The notes beneath the pieces are model-generated. The model did no database searches and had not been told where the DNA came from. It was given only the letters and a program-made list of their open reading frames with translations. This document shows, one piece after another, positions 7,959 through 16,486 of a stretch of 64,000 bases of DNA (within the stretch, counting starts at the first letter, position 1; each line of letters begins with the position of its first letter). Both the position numbers and the translations under genes were made by a program. Source of the stretch: Halogranum rubrum (GTDB lineage: Archaea; Halobacteriota; Halobacteria; Halobacteriales; Haloferacaceae); NCBI RefSeq assembly GCF_900114455.1, contig NZ_FOTC01000002.1:343012-407011 (forward strand), written 5' to 3'.

Positions 7959-8717
7959 ATGGAAGACATCGAAATCGACGAACTGGCGGACCCGGAACTC
8001 GACGACCCGGTCTTCATCGAGGGGCTGCCGGGCGTCGGCCACGTCGGGAAACTCGCCGCGGAGTATCTGCTCGAAGAGTTCGACACCGAACTCGTTCGTC
8101 GTGTCTACGCCGACGAGTTCCCCCCACAGGTCAACATCGACGACGAGGGTGTCGCGTCGCTCACCTGTGCGGAGTTCCACGCCGTGGATGCAGCGGGCAC
8201 GGACCTACTCGTTCTCACCGGTGACCATCAGGCCCAGTCCAACGAAGGCCACTACCACCTGACCGACACCTTCCTCGACGTCGCCGAGGAGTTCGGTGCG
8301 ACACGAGCGTTCGCCCTCGGCGGCGTCCCCACCGGCGAACTCATCGACGAGTACACCGTCCTCGGTGCGGTGACCGACGAGTCGCTCGTCGAGATTCTCG
8401 AAGGCGCAGGTGTCGAGTTCCGCGACGACGAACCCGCGGGCGGCATCGTCGGCGTCAGCGGTCTGGTACTCGGACTGGGCGGCCGCCGTGGCTTCGAAGC
8501 GGCCTGCCTGATGGGCGAGACCAGCGGCTACCTCGTCGACCCGAAGAGTGCTCGTGCGGTGCTCGAAGTGCTCGAAGAGGTGGTCGGCTTCGAACTCGAC
8601 TACGCCGGACTGGAGGAGCGCGCCGAGGAGATGGAGGAAGTCGTCGGCAAGATTCAGGAGATGCAGGACCAACAGCAGGGGATGCCGACGGGCGACGACC
8701 TGCGGTACATCGGCTGA
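7959..8717 (+). CDS. PAC2-family proteasome assembly chaperone-like protein
   Basis: A 252-residue protein of the PAC2 (COG2047) family. The first 40 residues contain the family block FIEGLPGVGHVGKLAAEYL, and a mid-protein segment has TGDHQAQSNEGHYHLTD. The C-terminus is a coiled-coil-like acidic helix rich in Glu and Gln. Archaeal members bind the proteasome and its ATPase and act as assembly or regulatory factors. The gene follows nop10 by 108 bases and has its own promoter, but nop10-PAC2 adjacency is common in archaea. The ATG at 7959 fits both the promoter spacing and the family N-terminus. Confidence 0.9.
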   Translation: MEDIEIDELADPELDDPVFIEGLPGVGHVGKLAAEYLLEEFDTELVRRVYADEFPPQVNIDDEGVASLTCAEFHAVDAAGTDLLVLTGDHQAQSNEGHYHLTDTFLDVAEEFGATRAFALGGVPTGELIDEYTVLGAVTDESLVEILEGAGVEFRDDEPAGGIVGVSGLVLGLGGRRGFEAACLMGETSGYLVDPKSARAVLEVLEEVVGFELDYAGLEERAEEMEEVVGKIQEMQDQQQGMPTGDDLRYIG

Positions 8718-8846
8718 GCGACGCGTCTGCGACGTAGTGGTCGAGTAAGGTCGAGTAGTGATCGAGAGAACAGACCGACGCGCCGACTTCGTATAACTTC
8801 TCGTCGCTTCAGATGGTCACAAAACCGTACTGCACAGAGCCGTCTT

Positions 8847-8975
8847 CTACTCGCCGTACTCGACGTGGTGTCCGGTCTCGTTGTGGTGGTCGAGTGCCTG
8901 CGACGACATCTCGCCGACGTCGTCTTCGTTAACTGTCCACGCGCATTCTTGGCAACTGTAGCCCGTCGTCGACAT
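8847..8975 (-). CDS. Small zinc-finger-like protein, 42 residues
   Basis: A 42-codon frame starting MSTTGYSCQECAW and ending HHVEYGE. It contains CQEC followed, about 18 residues on, by a histidine cluster (DHHNETGHH), giving a Cys2-His2 zinc site. The Asp/Glu content is haloarchaeal. It stands alone between the PAC2 gene and the DUF420 gene. Related microproteins are common in haloarchaeal genomes; a role in regulation is inferred only from the family type. Confidence 0.6.
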   Translation of the reverse strand: MSTTGYSCQECAWTVNEDDVGEMSSQALDHHNETGHHVEYGE

Positions 8976-9223
8976 ACATGCTACTCTCTCACGAACCGGA
9001 TTAACAGTCGTCCCCAAACGAATTGGGTGTCCGCTCGGTTACACGTTTTCGGTCGTCTCCACACGACGAGAACTCGACTGTTCGACGACGAGAAGTACGC
9101 TCCGAATGGATGGTTCTCTCCCCCGGAGAACACTTGAAAACCGCTGTCGATTTGCAATAGTCTATTGAGCGATGGAGAGTCGTCCCGAGTCGAAAGAACG
9201 GAGCGCGAACGACGGTTAGACGA

Positions 9224-9823
9224 CTACGCTGCGGCGAACTCGTAGCCGTACACCCAGTTCAGCATGACGTAGGTGACGACACCGAGCGAGAGCGACAGAA
9301 TCCACGACCCCGCCGCGATACGGCCGACCTTTTTATGCGGCGTCTCCTGTCGAAGTTCCGTCGGCGTGTGCGTGATGCCGAGGATGAGTGCGTAGAGCAC
9401 CACCGGCACGGCGACGATAGAGAGGATGATGTGGATAGCGAGCATCGCGAGGTAGGCGTAGTACACCAACTGCGGCGCGCCGACTATCTCCTTCGTCCCA
9501 CCGCCGCCAATCTTCGTGAGATAGAGCACGAGGAAGACGAGGATGAGGCCGAACGACCCGGCCATCGCGTGAGCGTGTTTCTTCACCTCGCCGCGTCGAA
9601 TCCACCGCCAGCCGAGGACCAAGAGAATCGTCGCCGTCGTGTTGACCGCGGCGATGGCGTGCGAGAGGAGGTTCACCTGCTGGAGCGAGAGGTCGGGAAA
9701 CACGCGCTGGGGGACGAGACCGGCGAACGTGCCGATGACGAGCGCGTATCCGACGACCGAGAGAATCGCCGTCGCGGCCGCCGGATGCTCCTTCATCCGA
9801 CCGCTGACGCTGGCTGTAGCCAT
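9224..9823 (-). CDS. DUF420 family membrane protein
   Basis: A 199-residue protein with five to six transmembrane helices and conserved membrane histidines (LLSHAIAAVN, KKHAHAM, LAIHIILS). This pattern fits DUF420 / COG2322, proteins found with haem-copper oxidase assembly genes and similar in layout to CtaG/CtaM-like factors. No cytochrome oxidase gene lies in the window, so a link to respiration comes from the family alone. The start at 9823 gives MATASVSGRMKEHP before the first helix; frame-compatible sequence further upstream is non-coding in character. Confidence 0.8.
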   Translation of the reverse strand: MATASVSGRMKEHPAAATAILSVVGYALVIGTFAGLVPQRVFPDLSLQQVNLLSHAIAAVNTTATILLVLGWRWIRRGEVKKHAHAMAGSFGLILVFLVLYLTKIGGGGTKEIVGAPQLVYYAYLAMLAIHIILSIVAVPVVLYALILGITHTPTELRQETPHKKVGRIAAGSWILSLSLGVVTYVMLNWVYGYEFAAA

Positions 9824-9965
9824 AGCCGAGGGTTGGGAACGGCCGGATATGTCGTTTCGGATTCCGGGTCGGGTTTCGAGTCTCAGTTGACAGGCAATCG
9901 AGAGATGCGGGTCGACGAGCGAGAGAGACGGGAAGCGATTAGTCGTTCGCGCCGAAGCCTCGGGT

Positions 9966-11144
9966 ATGGAGACGACGGAAGCGTTCGACGGACTCGAATG
10001 CACGGACTGCGGGGCGACGTTCGACGCGACCGAACTCGGGCGTTGTCCCGACTGCGACGCGCCGCTCGACGCCGTCTACGACTACGACGCCGTCGACATC
10101 GACCGCGAAACCCTCTCGCCACGGCCACACGAGGGTCTGTGGCAGTTCGACGCGCTCCTGCCGTTTCCGGCGTCGACGGCAATCACCACTGCAGAAGGTG
10201 CGACGCCGCTCGTCGAAGCCCCCCGGTTCACCGACGAACTCGACGTCGAGCGCGTCGTCATCAAAGACGACGGCCGAAATCCGACCGGGACGACCCTTGA
10301 CCGCGGGTTCTCGGTGGCGATGACGGCCGTCGCACAGCAAGAGAGAGACGACGTGACTATCGCCTCGCCGGGTAACGGTGCGCAGTCGCTCGCGGCCTAC
10401 GCCGGACGGGCGAACGTCCGACACCACTCGTTCGTTCCGTCGCGCTCGACGTTTCACAACAAGGCGATGACGAACGTCCACGGCGGCGACATGCGCGTCG
10501 TCGGCGGACGGTTCCCCGACGCCGTCGAAGCGAAAGCCGACGGCGTCCTTGACGGGTGGGTCGACCTACAGGAGTTCACGACGCCCTACCGACACGAGGG
10601 CGTGAAGACGCTCGCCTACGAAATCGCCGCCGGACTCGACTGGACCGTCCCCGACGCCGTCGTCGTTCCGACGGGGACGGGCGAGTTCCTCGTCGGCGTC
10701 GAGAAAGGCTTTCGTGAGCTTCAGACGGTAGGACTCGTCGACGACGTGCCGCGACTCGTCGCCGCTCAACCCGAGGGCTGTGCGCCCATCGCGACGGCGT
10801 GGGAGCGCGGACTGGAGACGCCGGAACCGTGGTCTGGCCCCGACACCATCTGCGGTGAGTTGGAGATAACCGACCCCGCTGGTGGTGAACTCGCACTGCG
10901 CGCACTCGACGCGACGGACGGTGCGGCAGTCACCGTCGCCGACGACGATGCACTGGAGAGCGCCTACTCTGCGGCCCGCTACGAGGGTATCGAGATGGGA
11001 GCGAACGCGGGCGTCGCCGCCGCGGGCGCGTGGGAACTCGCCGACGAGTTCGACTCGGATGCGACTGTCGTCCTCCTGAACACCGAAGCGGGCGGCAAGA
11101 GTTCGGACCTCCTGCGGAGTCACCTGATGGGCAAGGGCATCTAG
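9966..11144 (+). CDS. Threonine synthase-like protein lacking the PLP lysine
   Basis: A 392-residue fold-type II protein. An N-terminal zinc ribbon (CTDC, CPDC) precedes the catalytic fold, and the blocks NPTGTTLDRG, SPGNGAQSLAAYAGRA, NKAMTNVHGGD and the C-terminal LLNTEAGGKSSDLL follow in the threonine synthase order. The catalytic motif normally reads GTFKDRG; here residue 111 is leucine (codon CTT at 10296-10298), so the Schiff-base lysine is missing. The glycine loop that binds PLP phosphate is also changed (PTGTGEF). The open frame and good codon use argue against a decaying pseudogene. It is best described as a paralogous pseudoenzyme or an enzyme with new chemistry, not as functional ThrC. 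Confidence 0.85.
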   Translation: METTEAFDGLECTDCGATFDATELGRCPDCDAPLDAVYDYDAVDIDRETLSPRPHEGLWQFDALLPFPASTAITTAEGATPLVEAPRFTDELDVERVVIKDDGRNPTGTTLDRGFSVAMTAVAQQERDDVTIASPGNGAQSLAAYAGRANVRHHSFVPSRSTFHNKAMTNVHGGDMRVVGGRFPDAVEAKADGVLDGWVDLQEFTTPYRHEGVKTLAYEIAAGLDWTVPDAVVVPTGTGEFLVGVEKGFRELQTVGLVDDVPRLVAAQPEGCAPIATAWERGLETPEPWSGPDTICGELEITDPAGGELALRALDATDGAAVTVADDDALESAYSAARYEGIEMGANAGVAAAGAWELADEFDSDATVVLLNTEAGGKSSDLLRSHLMGKGI

Positions 11145-11195
11145 TCGCCTCTTCGACCCACCAACTATTTGCGTTCGACACGTCTAATCCGAGGT

Positions 11196-11897
11196 ATGCT
11201 GAGCGACGTGATGGAGGACTATCTGAAGGCGATTTACATCCTGCAGGTCGAACACGGACCGCCGGTGTCGACGTCGGACATCGCCGAGTATCTCGACAAG
11301 ACCCCGCCCACCGTGACCAGTATGGTCGGGAAACTCGAAGAGCGCGGTCTGGTCGACCGAGAGAAGTACAAGGGCGTCGAGTTGACCCGCGAGGGTGAGA
11401 CGGTCGCACTCGAAGTGCTCCGGCACCATCGCTTGCTCGAAGCCTACCTGACCGAGCATCTCGACTACTCGTGGAGCGAAGTCCACGACGAGGCCGACAC
11501 ACTCGAACACCACATCAGCGAGGAGTTCGAGCGTCGCGTCGCCGACCTCCTCGGCAACCCGACGGTCGACCCCCACGGCGACCCGATTCCGAGTCCCGAC
11601 CTCGAACCACTCGAAGAGGACGAGACGAACCGTCTCAGTGACCACGGTGTCGGCGAACGGGTCGTCGTCACGCGCGTCAGCGACCGTGACGAAGAGGAAC
11701 TGGAGTATCTCGAACAGGCAGGTGTCACACCCGGGACGACGCTCGAAATCGTCGACGTCGCTCCGTTCGGAATGGTGACCGTCCGCGCCGTCGAGACAGC
11801 TCGTGAACAGAGTCTCCCCGAGTCCGTCGCCGACTCCATCCGTGTCAGGTCCGCAGGTGCCGACGAACCGGCACAAGCGGAGGCGAACGGCGCGTGA
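11196..11897 (+). CDS. DtxR/MntR-family metal-dependent transcriptional regulator
   Basis: A 233-residue regulator. Residues 1-65 form a winged helix (MEDYLKAIYILQVEHG, STSDIAEYLDKTPPTVTSM). A metal-binding dimerisation domain follows, with HHRLLEAYL and the EVHDEADTLEHHISEE block that carries the His/Glu/Asp ligands. A C-terminal SH3-like FeoA domain lies at about residues 145-215. Position 9 is Asp (MEDYLK), as in manganese-sensing MntR and in DtxR alike. ATG 11196 lies about 28 bases after AACTATTT, so the mRNA is probably leaderless. The stop overlaps the start of the GDT1 transporter, which points to manganese or iron homeostasis. Confidence 0.9.
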   Translation: MLSDVMEDYLKAIYILQVEHGPPVSTSDIAEYLDKTPPTVTSMVGKLEERGLVDREKYKGVELTREGETVALEVLRHHRLLEAYLTEHLDYSWSEVHDEADTLEHHISEEFERRVADLLGNPTVDPHGDPIPSPDLEPLEEDETNRLSDHGVGERVVVTRVSDRDEEELEYLEQAGVTPGTTLEIVDVAPFGMVTVRAVETAREQSLPESVADSIRVRSAGADEPAQAEANGA

Positions 11898-12604
11898 GCG
11901 GGTTCACCGAAATCGTCGTCGTCGCCCTCGTCGCGCAACTCGCCGTCCTCCCCGGCGAGAAAGTGCAGTTCATCATCGCCGGATTGTCGACACGGTACAG
12001 TCCGCTCGTCGTCGTGAGCGCCGCCGGAACCGCCTTCGCCGGGTGGACCGCCCTCGAAATCTGGTTCGGACAGGCGCTCAAGACGGCGCTTCCGCCCGTC
12101 GTCCTCGACGCCGTCACCGTGGTGCTGTTCACCGTCTTCGCCGTCCTGCTGTGGCGGTCCGCGCCCGACGAACACGCGACGCCGGAAGACGTCGCCGCGT
12201 CGACGGACGGGGGGTTCGCCGCGGCGCCGAACGTGAACCTGCCGACGGTCGCCGGGTACGACCTCTCGTCGTCCTTTGGCGGCTTTCTACCCATCTTCGT
12301 GATGATGGCCGCCGGCGAGTTCGGGGACAAGACCCAACTCGTCACCATCGGACTGGCCGTCCAGTACGGTGCGACGCCCGCCATCTGGGTCGGCGAGATG
12401 CTCGCTATCATCCCGGTCAGCCTCGCCAACGCGTACTTCTTCAACCGGTTCTCCCACCGGTTCGACGTGCGGCGTGCCCACCAGTTCGCGGCCGGACTGT
12501 TCGCGTTCTTCGCCGCCGACACGGTGCTCTCCATCCTCACCGGCTTTTCGGTGTGGGAGACTGCCGTCGGTGCCGTCTCCGACGCCGTGCTCACGCTGCT
12601 ATAA
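11894..12604 (+). CDS. TMEM165/GDT1 family (UPF0016) cation transporter
   Basis: A 236-residue membrane protein with six to seven helices in two inverted halves. The second half keeps the family motif E-x-G-D-K-T exactly (GEFGDKTQ, residues 141-148). The first half has a degenerate version (PGEKVQ, 20-25). Family members export Mn2+ or exchange Ca2+/H+. Translation starts at GTG 11894, overlapping the DtxR stop by four bases, so regulator and transporter are coupled. The pairing suggests a manganese exporter under control of its own sensor. Confidence 0.88.
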   Translation: MSGFTEIVVVALVAQLAVLPGEKVQFIIAGLSTRYSPLVVVSAAGTAFAGWTALEIWFGQALKTALPPVVLDAVTVVLFTVFAVLLWRSAPDEHATPEDVAASTDGGFAAAPNVNLPTVAGYDLSSSFGGFLPIFVMMAAGEFGDKTQLVTIGLAVQYGATPAIWVGEMLAIIPVSLANAYFFNRFSHRFDVRRAHQFAAGLFAFFAADTVLSILTGFSVWETAVGAVSDAVLTLL

Positions 12605-12661
12605 ACTGAAACCCGTCGTTTCGAGGCGTTTTTCACGGCTCCGCACTTCCCTGCAACGTAC

Positions 12662-13339
12662 ATGGTCGGACTACTCGGGTCGGCGCTCGCCGGTGTCGTC
12701 TTCGGACTCGCACTGGCAGCGCCGCCCGGACCGATGAACGCCGTCATCGCCGAGGAGAGTGTCGTCCGCGGGTGGGACGCCGGCTTTCGCGCCGGACTCG
12801 GCGCGCTGACCGCCGACGCGACGTTCTTCGTGCTCGCGTTTTTGGGTGTCGTCTCGTTCGTCGAGCAGTTTCCGACGCTCCAAGCCGTCATGGTCGGCGT
12901 CGGGGGCCTGCTCATGCTCTACTTCGCCTACGGCGCGGCACAGGAAGTCGAGGGGACGTTCCGTTCCGAGGGCGTCGACGACGACAGCACCGGCTTTCGG
13001 CGAGCGTTCGTGCTCGCGCTGACGAACCCCTATCAAATCCTGTTCTGGCTCACCATCGGCGTCGGCCTGCTCGAACCGGGGCGCGTCGACGTGCTCGCGG
13101 AGATGCCCTACGTCGGGTCGGACCTCGCGGGCCTGCTCGTCGTCGAGACGGGGAGTCCGGCGCTCATCGTCGGCTTCTTCCTCGGCATCCTGCTCTGGGC
13201 GTCTGGCTTTCCGGCGGCGCTCGTCACCGCCGAACGCCGCGTCGAATCGTTCGCGCCCGTCGTCGCGGGTGTGAGTGCGCTGGTCCTCGGCGGATTCGGC
13301 GTGCTCTTCTTGTGGGACGCGGTGACGACGCTCTTCTGA
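12662..13339 (+). CDS. LysE/RhtB-family exporter
   Basis: A 225-residue protein with six transmembrane segments. The N-terminal PPGPMNAVIAEE motif is the LysE signature, followed by LGALTADATFF and a conserved TNPYQILFW in the middle. The family exports amino acids and sometimes other small solutes or metals. It lies 58 bases downstream of the GDT1 gene on the same strand and may extend that transcription unit. Which solute it exports cannot be read from the sequence. Confidence 0.88.
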   Translation: MVGLLGSALAGVVFGLALAAPPGPMNAVIAEESVVRGWDAGFRAGLGALTADATFFVLAFLGVVSFVEQFPTLQAVMVGVGGLLMLYFAYGAAQEVEGTFRSEGVDDDSTGFRRAFVLALTNPYQILFWLTIGVGLLEPGRVDVLAEMPYVGSDLAGLLVVETGSPALIVGFFLGILLWASGFPAALVTAERRVESFAPVVAGVSALVLGGFGVLFLWDAVTTLF

Positions 13340-13385
13340 TGCTCCTGGCCGACACGTTCTTGCCTCGTGGTATCGTGTACCACCC

Positions 13386-13508
13386 GTGAGTTCGATATTC
13401 AGCCGACTGTTCCGCGTCATCCGCATCGCTGACGATATCAGAAGCATCGTCCGAGCGTTCAAGCTACTCAGCAAGGCGGTTCGAAAACTGGGCCGACCGA
13501 GTTTCTGA
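13386..13508 (+). CDS. Possible small basic amphipathic protein, 40 residues
   Basis: A GTG-started frame of 40 codons (SSIFSRLFRVIRIADDIRS, ending KLGRPSF), 46 bases after the LysE gene. The product is strongly basic (Arg/Lys about 25%), unlike the acidic neighbours. Helical projection places Arg/Lys on one face and Ile/Leu/Val/Phe on the other, like a membrane-surface helix. A T6 tract at 13524-13529 follows the stop. I do not recognise a family; it could be spurious. Confidence 0.4.
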   Translation: MSSIFSRLFRVIRIADDIRSIVRAFKLLSKAVRKLGRPSF

Positions 13509-13552
13509 GTCCGCCGAGACGGATTTTTTGGGTCCGAGCCTCGGAGCGACGG

Positions 13553-14437
13553 CTACGGCATGTCGCCGACGATGTCGTCGGCGATGGTCGCCAGATAGTT
13601 CGAGTGGTCGTCGCCGACCTGACTCTCGACGTCGTGGTCGGCGTAGTTCGGCGGCGCGACGTTGCCGCTCTCGATACCCGTCTCGCCGAGTGCCTGGTCG
13701 AACTCGATGGTGTTGTAGACGAACTGGAGGACGTCGTCGGCGGCGTTGTAGTAGTTGTGTACCTCGCCGACTTCGTTGTACAGCGCGTCGTACGTCTCTC
13801 GGTCCTCCGTCGTCGGGACTTCGTTGTCCGTCGCCGCACCGAAGGGGTGGACTGACCGAATCTGGTGGCCGTTGTCATCCCACCACGAACTGTCGTCGAG
13901 GACGCGAACCGCGTTGAACAGCACCTGCGCGCCGAGCGAGTGGCTGGTGAAGCGCAGCGTCGAATCCGGGCAGTAGTACTTGAAGTCGACGGCGAACTGT
14001 GCGAGTTTGATGCCAGTCTGTTGAGCGATGTCTTTCGAGACGCCCCATCCGTAGTCCCAGCCACCGCCCTTGTCGTTGTCCCACGTCATGCCGACAACGG
14101 TGCCAGCGTAGCCCGCGTTCGTCAACTCGGCGTCCGCCTCGGCCATCTTGTCGAGTGCGGCCTGTTCGGCGTCGCTCTCGCTACTCTTCTTGTCCCAGCC
14201 GTGGACGAAGACGGTGACGTCACCGACACAGCCAGTATCGACGCCGGGAACGTCGCCGCTCGTCCCGTAGTCGTACTGCGTGTGACCGCTGGTGAGGTCC
14301 CCGTCGTCGTCGAAGTGGTCCCGTGTCGTGATGTACGGGGTACTGGCCGCCGCCGCGGTGCCAGCGGACCCGAGGACACCGAGTCCGGAGAGCGTTGCGC
14401 CTGTCGCCGAGAGGAACTGCCTACGGTTGACGTTCAT
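13553..14437 (-). CDS. Tat-exported alpha/beta hydrolase (lipase-like)
   Basis: A 294-residue secreted protein. The N-terminus NRRQFLSATGAT, a hydrophobic stretch and an AAA cleavage region make a twin-arginine signal. The mature domain has the hydrolase entry VTVFVHGWDKK (oxyanion region, about residue 75) and a nucleophile elbow SHSLGA with Ser167, where the first elbow glycine is replaced by Ser165. A likely His comes from EVHNYYN or YADHD near the C-terminus. The acidic Asp-rich surface suits the high-salt exterior. Lipase or esterase activity is inferred. A DDDGDL segment could bind calcium. It is convergent with the preceding + strand genes. Confidence 0.8.
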   Translation of the reverse strand: MNVNRRQFLSATGATLSGLGVLGSAGTAAAASTPYITTRDHFDDDGDLTSGHTQYDYGTSGDVPGVDTGCVGDVTVFVHGWDKKSSESDAEQAALDKMAEADAELTNAGYAGTVVGMTWDNDKGGGWDYGWGVSKDIAQQTGIKLAQFAVDFKYYCPDSTLRFTSHSLGAQVLFNAVRVLDDSSWWDDNGHQIRSVHPFGAATDNEVPTTEDRETYDALYNEVGEVHNYYNAADDVLQFVYNTIEFDQALGETGIESGNVAPPNYADHDVESQVGDDHSNYLATIADDIVGDMP

Positions 14438-14584
14438 TGATAACTCACTCGCCGTTCGACGAGTTACTTCGAGAGCCACGGCAGTAGATATTAAATCTGT
14501 CCCAAATTGGATAAATATTCATATAGAATTCGTAGCGTCGGTTCGACGGGAAAGGGTTTCAATGCCCGCGCGTGACTCCCGGAT

Positions 14585-15637
14585 ATGTTCGACAAATCGA
14601 CGTGGATCAAACTCCCGCGAAACGTCCTCGTGGGCCACGGCGTCCTCGACCAGTTGGGCGAGGCGGTCGACGAGTTGTATCTCTCCGGCCGACCGCTCGT
14701 CGTCACCAGTCCGACGCCGAACGACCTCGCAGGCGACCGCGTGACAGCACAGTTCGCGGCCGACGACCCGGCGACGGTCGTCGTCGAGACGGCGAGTTTC
14801 GAGTCGATCGAGCGCGTCATCGACACCGCCGAACGCGAGGACGCGGGCTACCTCATCGCTCTCGGCGGCGGGAAACCGATAGACATCGCGAAGATGGCCT
14901 CCGACCATCTGAACCTCGGGTTCGTCGCGGTGCCGACGGCCGCCAGCCACGACGGCATCGTCTCCGGGCGCTCGTCGATTCCCGAGGGTGACAGTCGCCA
15001 TTCTGTTGCTGCTGACCCGCCGCTGGCCGTCGTCGCCGACACGGAGATTCTCGCGAAGGCTCCGTGGGAACTCACGACTGCGGGCTGTGCGGACATCATC
15101 TCGAACTACACGGCAGTGAAAGACTGGCGACTCGCCAACCGGTTGAAGAACGTCGAGTACTCGGAGTACGCGGGCGCGCTTTCGGAACTCACGGCCGAGA
15201 TGCTCGTCGAGAGCGCCGACTCTATCAAGAAAGGTCACGAGGAGTCGGCGTGGATTGTCACCAAAGCGCTCGTCTCCTCGGGTGTCGCCATGTCTATCGC
15301 GAGTTCGTCGCGTCCGGCCAGCGGCGCGGAACATCTCTTCTCGCACCAACTCGACCGCATCGCGCCCGGACAGGCCATCCACGGCCATCAGGTCGGCGTC
15401 GGCTCTATCATGACCGAGTACCTCCACAGCGGCGCGAAAGGTCAGTGGTCGGATATCCGCGACGCCCTCGCCAGCATCGACGCGCCGACGACAGCAGACG
15501 AGTTGGGAATCAGTGACGAACTCGTCGTCGAGGCGCTGACCACGGCGCACACGATTCGTGACCGCTACACCATCCTCGGCGACGGTATCACCGAAGAGGC
15601 CGCCATCGAGGTGGCGACGCGGACGGGCGTCATCTAG
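14585..15637 (+). CDS. egsA: NAD(P)-dependent glycerol-1-phosphate dehydrogenase
   Basis: A 350-residue enzyme of the iron/zinc alcohol dehydrogenase-like superfamily. It makes sn-glycerol-1-phosphate from dihydroxyacetone phosphate, the committed step that gives archaeal membrane lipids their stereochemistry. The sequence shows the nucleotide-binding LIALGGGKPIDIAK, the ASHDGIVSGRSSI block, and zinc ligands in SGAEHLFSHQLD and AIHGHQVGVG. Length is typical. ATG 14585 begins MFDKSTWIKLPRNVLVGHG, the conserved N-terminus. The gene is divergent from the secreted hydrolase, with 147 A/T-richer bases between them. Confidence 0.97.
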   Translation: MFDKSTWIKLPRNVLVGHGVLDQLGEAVDELYLSGRPLVVTSPTPNDLAGDRVTAQFAADDPATVVVETASFESIERVIDTAEREDAGYLIALGGGKPIDIAKMASDHLNLGFVAVPTAASHDGIVSGRSSIPEGDSRHSVAADPPLAVVADTEILAKAPWELTTAGCADIISNYTAVKDWRLANRLKNVEYSEYAGALSELTAEMLVESADSIKKGHEESAWIVTKALVSSGVAMSIASSSRPASGAEHLFSHQLDRIAPGQAIHGHQVGVGSIMTEYLHSGAKGQWSDIRDALASIDAPTTADELGISDELVVEALTTAHTIRDRYTILGDGITEEAAIEVATRTGVI

Positions 15638-15649
15638 CCACTTAGCTGC

Positions 15650-16369
15650 CTAGTCATCTGATTCGACCACCGTCGTGTCGGACTCGGTCTCCGTTCTCAC
15701 CGTCTGTGCCGACCCCCGCAACCGACCGACTCGCTCACCGAGCGTCGGATGTCGCGCGAGGAGTCGACGGAGGCCCACGTCGTCTCGCCGGAGATACCCT
15801 GCCTGTCCGAGTCGGTCGAGTGCGTCGGCGAGGGCTACCCCATCGGCGTGACGGGTGACGTAGGCGTCGGCGTCGTACTCGCTCCAACGCGACGTGGCGA
15901 AGGAAGCGAGCGTGACGGGGGCGACGAGGAGTAACCCTCCAAGAAACGCGCCGCCGACGTCGGCGCTGACCGCCGCGGCCCACGTGACGACGAAGAGCGT
16001 CGGCAGACCGAGTCGAGGAAAGACGTGGTAGCGACGCAGATGGCCGAGTTCGTGAGCGACGACGCCGGCCAGTTCGGCGGGCGTGAGTACCTCGACGAGT
16101 CGCTCGGTGACGTAGACGTATCGGTGGCCCGGGACGACGCCGACGGCGAAGGCCGTCGGTACACCCTCTGGCCGGGCGACGACGCGGACGCCGTCGACGG
16201 GGACGCCGTAGTGAGCGAGCGTCTCGCGCTCGGTCCGAGAGAGTCGACGCGCACCGACCGTCGCCGCGAGCACGGAGGGGCCGGCGAGGACGCCGCTCAC
16301 ACCGAGGACGATGAGTGCCGTGAGAAACGGCCAGTCTCGAAGAAACGTTTCGACTGCCGTGAGGACCAT
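15650..16369 (-). CDS. M48-family membrane metalloprotease (HtpX-like)
   Basis: A 239-residue protein with an N-terminal transmembrane helix (about 15-40) and a hydrophobic hairpin at 120-155. The zinc-binding motif HELGH is at residues 106-110 and the third ligand is Glu164 in RWSEYDADAY. These are diagnostic of family M48. HtpX-type proteases degrade damaged membrane proteins with the active site facing the cytoplasm. The protein is somewhat short for HtpX, with a low-complexity Thr/Glu/Ser tail. It is convergent with egsA, 12 bases apart. Confidence 0.9.
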   Translation of the reverse strand: MVLTAVETFLRDWPFLTALIVLGVSGVLAGPSVLAATVGARRLSRTERETLAHYGVPVDGVRVVARPEGVPTAFAVGVVPGHRYVYVTERLVEVLTPAELAGVVAHELGHLRRYHVFPRLGLPTLFVVTWAAAVSADVGGAFLGGLLLVAPVTLASFATSRWSEYDADAYVTRHADGVALADALDRLGQAGYLRRDDVGLRRLLARHPTLGERVGRLRGSAQTVRTETESDTTVVESDD

Positions 16370-16486
16370 CTCCGGTGTGTAGCGAGCCGTCGATTATAGG
16401 TTTTCTGCGCGTTCGACTCGAACGAGAGTCTCTGTCCGCCTGCCGTTTCCCGCCGAGTTTAGTACTGTCCGTCCGAAGTCACATCC

